Assembly: GCA_019237595.1 (NCBI GenBank)
Contig: JAFAGU010000310.1
Coordinates: 1 to 6,677, forward strand
Reading direction: 5' to 3'
Origin: Betaproteobacteria bacterium
Lineage (GTDB): Bacteria > Pseudomonadota > Gammaproteobacteria > Burkholderiales > SG8-39
DNA: 6,677 nt
The position numbers were made by a program, and so were the translations under genes. A model generated the notes under the pieces. That model saw only the letters and a list, made by a program, of their open reading frames with translations, did not search any database and was not told the origin of the DNA. Positions 5,359-6,677 of the stretch are shown in pieces (position 1 is the stretch's first letter; every line of letters begins with the position of its first letter).

Positions 5359-6677
5359 ATGGATACCCAAACCGTCCCGACCGTCGCCGAGCAGCCCATC
5401 TCGCGCGACACGCTCATCGAAAAATACGCCAAGGGCGACGAGGCAAGCATCGACGAAGTCCGCAGGCGCGTCGCCCGCGCGCTTGCGCAGCCGGAGAAGG
5501 AGGAGCGCCGCGCCTTCTGGGAAGCGCGCTTCCTGGAAGCGCAGGAGCAAGGCTTCATCCCCGCCGGCCGCATCAACTCGGCCGCGGGCGTGCAGCTTCA
5601 GGCGACGCTCATCAACTGCTTCGTCCAGCCCGTGGGCGACTCCATCTCCGAAGTGGTCGACGGCCGTCCCGGCATCTACACCGCGCTCAAGGAGGCGGCC
5701 GAGACCATGCGCCGCGGCGGCGGCGTCGGCTACGACTTCTCCTCGATCCGGCCCAAGGGCGCCGAGGTCAAGGGCACGCACTCGCGCGCGAGCGGGCCGG
5801 TCTCCTACATGCGCGTCTTCGACCAGTCTTGCGAGACGGTGGAGTCCGCCGGGTCGCGCCGCGGCGCGCAAATGGGCGTGCTCCGGTGCGACCACCCCGA
5901 CATCGAGGAATTCGTCCACGCGAAGGACAAGGGCGACCTCAGGAACTTCAACATCTCGGTCGGCGTGACCGACGACTTCATGCTCGCGGTGGAGAAGGAC
6001 TCCTCCTTCGAGCTGGTCCACAAGGCGAAGCCCTGGCCGAGCGAGCAGGCCTACCAGCGCGCCGACGGCATGTGGGTCTACCGGAAGATCCGCGCCCGCG
6101 AGCTCTGGGACCAGATCATGCGCTCGACGTACGACCATGCCGAGCCCGGGATCCTCTTCATCGACCGGATGAACCGGGACAACAACCTGAACTACTGCGA
6201 GACGATCGAGGCCACGAACCCGTGCGCCGAGCAGCCGCTCCCGCCCTACGGCTGCTGCTGCCTGGGCTCGATCGACCTTACGAAGTACGTCACGAACGCC
6301 TTCTCCGAAGCCGCGAGCTTCGACGAAGAAGCCTTCGGCAGGACGGTCGAGGTGGCGATCCGCATGCTGGACAACGTACTCGACGTGACGGCATGGCCGC
6401 TCGAGCAGCAGCACAACGAGGCGATGGCGAAGCGCCGCGTGGGCCTAGGGTTCACCGGCCTGGGCGACGCGCTCATCATGCTGCGCCTGCGCTACGACTC
6501 CGACGATGCGCGCCGCATGGCGGCGCGCATCGCGCAGACCATGCGCGACCATGCCTACCGCGCCTCGGCCGAGCTCGCGAAGGAGCGCGGCTCCTTTCCG
6601 CTCTTCAACGCCGACTTGTACCTTTCCGGGACGAGCTTCGCCACCCGGCTGCCGGACGACCTGAAAACCCTCATCCG
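5359..6677 (+). CDS. nrdJ: Adenosylcobalamin-dependent (class II) ribonucleotide reductase, 3' partial
   Basis: The enzyme reduces ribonucleotides to deoxyribonucleotides in the cytoplasm. Coenzyme B12 generates the active-site thiyl radical, so no NrdB subunit or oxygen is needed. About 439 codons are present. The catalytic core starts almost at once, with no N-terminal ATP-cone (IEKYAKGDEASIDEVRRRVARALA at 20-43). Visible motifs are FIPAGRINSAAG (66-77); LINCF with C87, the expected first cysteine of the redox pair; RRGGGVGYDFS (118-128); ETVESAGSRRGAQMGVL (159-175); and NPCAEQPLPPYGCCC, in which N287, C289 and E291 form the N-x-C-x-E radical site. The second half of the barrel, the partner cysteine and the C-terminal cysteines lie beyond the window. 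The start is the first ATG in frame and gives the expected N-terminus, but it lacks a Shine-Dalgarno. Assignment to class II rather than class I NrdA rests on remembered NrdJ sequence and the missing cone. A LexA-like dyad lies upstream. Confidence 0.92.
   Translation, partial: MDTQTVPTVAEQPISRDTLIEKYAKGDEASIDEVRRRVARALAQPEKEERRAFWEARFLEAQEQGFIPAGRINSAAGVQLQATLINCFVQPVGDSISEVVDGRPGIYTALKEAAETMRRGGGVGYDFSSIRPKGAEVKGTHSRASGPVSYMRVFDQSCETVESAGSRRGAQMGVLRCDHPDIEEFVHAKDKGDLRNFNISVGVTDDFMLAVEKDSSFELVHKAKPWPSEQAYQRADGMWVYRKIRARELWDQIMRSTYDHAEPGILFIDRMNRDNNLNYCETIEATNPCAEQPLPPYGCCCLGSIDLTKYVTNAFSEAASFDEEAFGRTVEVAIRMLDNVLDVTAWPLEQQHNEAMAKRRVGLGFTGLGDALIMLRLRYDSDDARRMAARIAQTMRDHAYRASAELAKERGSFPLFNADLYLSGTSFATRLPDDLKTLI

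Noticed and set aside
3852..5576. A very long open minus-strand frame in phase with greB, extending it to 574 residues
   Set aside because: Only the part from 4406 onward matches GreB. The upstream part is antisense to the ankyrin and nrdJ genes, is low-complexity His/Arg/Glu/Asp-rich sequence, and would remove a conserved family start. It results from GC-rich codon bias.
5152..6414. A 420-codon minus-strand frame
   Set aside because: It lies antisense to nrdJ, whose protein is unmistakable, and its product shows only biased composition (His, Arg, Val, Asp) with no domain.

Overview
The window is GC-rich chromosomal DNA (roughly two thirds G+C by eye) with tightly packed genes and strong third-position G/C bias. 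The GreB protein opens with MSKAFVKE and the ribonucleotide reductase is of the cobalamin type. Both fit a betaproteobacterium, but the taxonomic placement is inferred from remembered family sequences, not from a search. No mobile elements, CRISPR arrays, tRNAs or rRNAs are visible, and this looks like ordinary core or housekeeping sequence.

Layout, left to right. (1) The last 21 codons of an unidentified plus-strand gene, followed by a strong GC hairpin. (2) A two-gene plus-strand unit: an exported ~100 kDa single-chain M16 zinc protease, then a 186-residue exported protein of unknown function 14 bp downstream with a good ribosome binding site. (3) A minus-strand pair, greB (transcript cleavage factor) followed 29 bp later by mscL (large mechanosensitive channel). 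This pair converges on the exported protein gene, and the two terminal stop codons overlap within one CTAG. (4) A 78-bp divergent promoter region, from which a plus-strand gene leaves. It encodes a protein with four predicted membrane helices and a cytoplasmic ankyrin-repeat tail. (5) A 139-bp intergenic stretch with a GC hairpin, a promoter-like pair and a dyad resembling a LexA (SOS) operator. (6) The first ~440 codons of nrdJ, class II ribonucleotide reductase, cut by the window end.

The genes do not form one pathway. The protease and its small partner act in the envelope, MscL is an osmotic safety valve, GreB rescues stalled RNA polymerase, and NrdJ makes deoxyribonucleotides. I found no convincing new multi-gene system. 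The points most worth checking are the LexA-like dyad over the nrdJ promoter, the uncharacterised membrane-ankyrin protein, the M16/exported-protein pair, the possible leaderless start of greB, and the zero-gap convergent junction.
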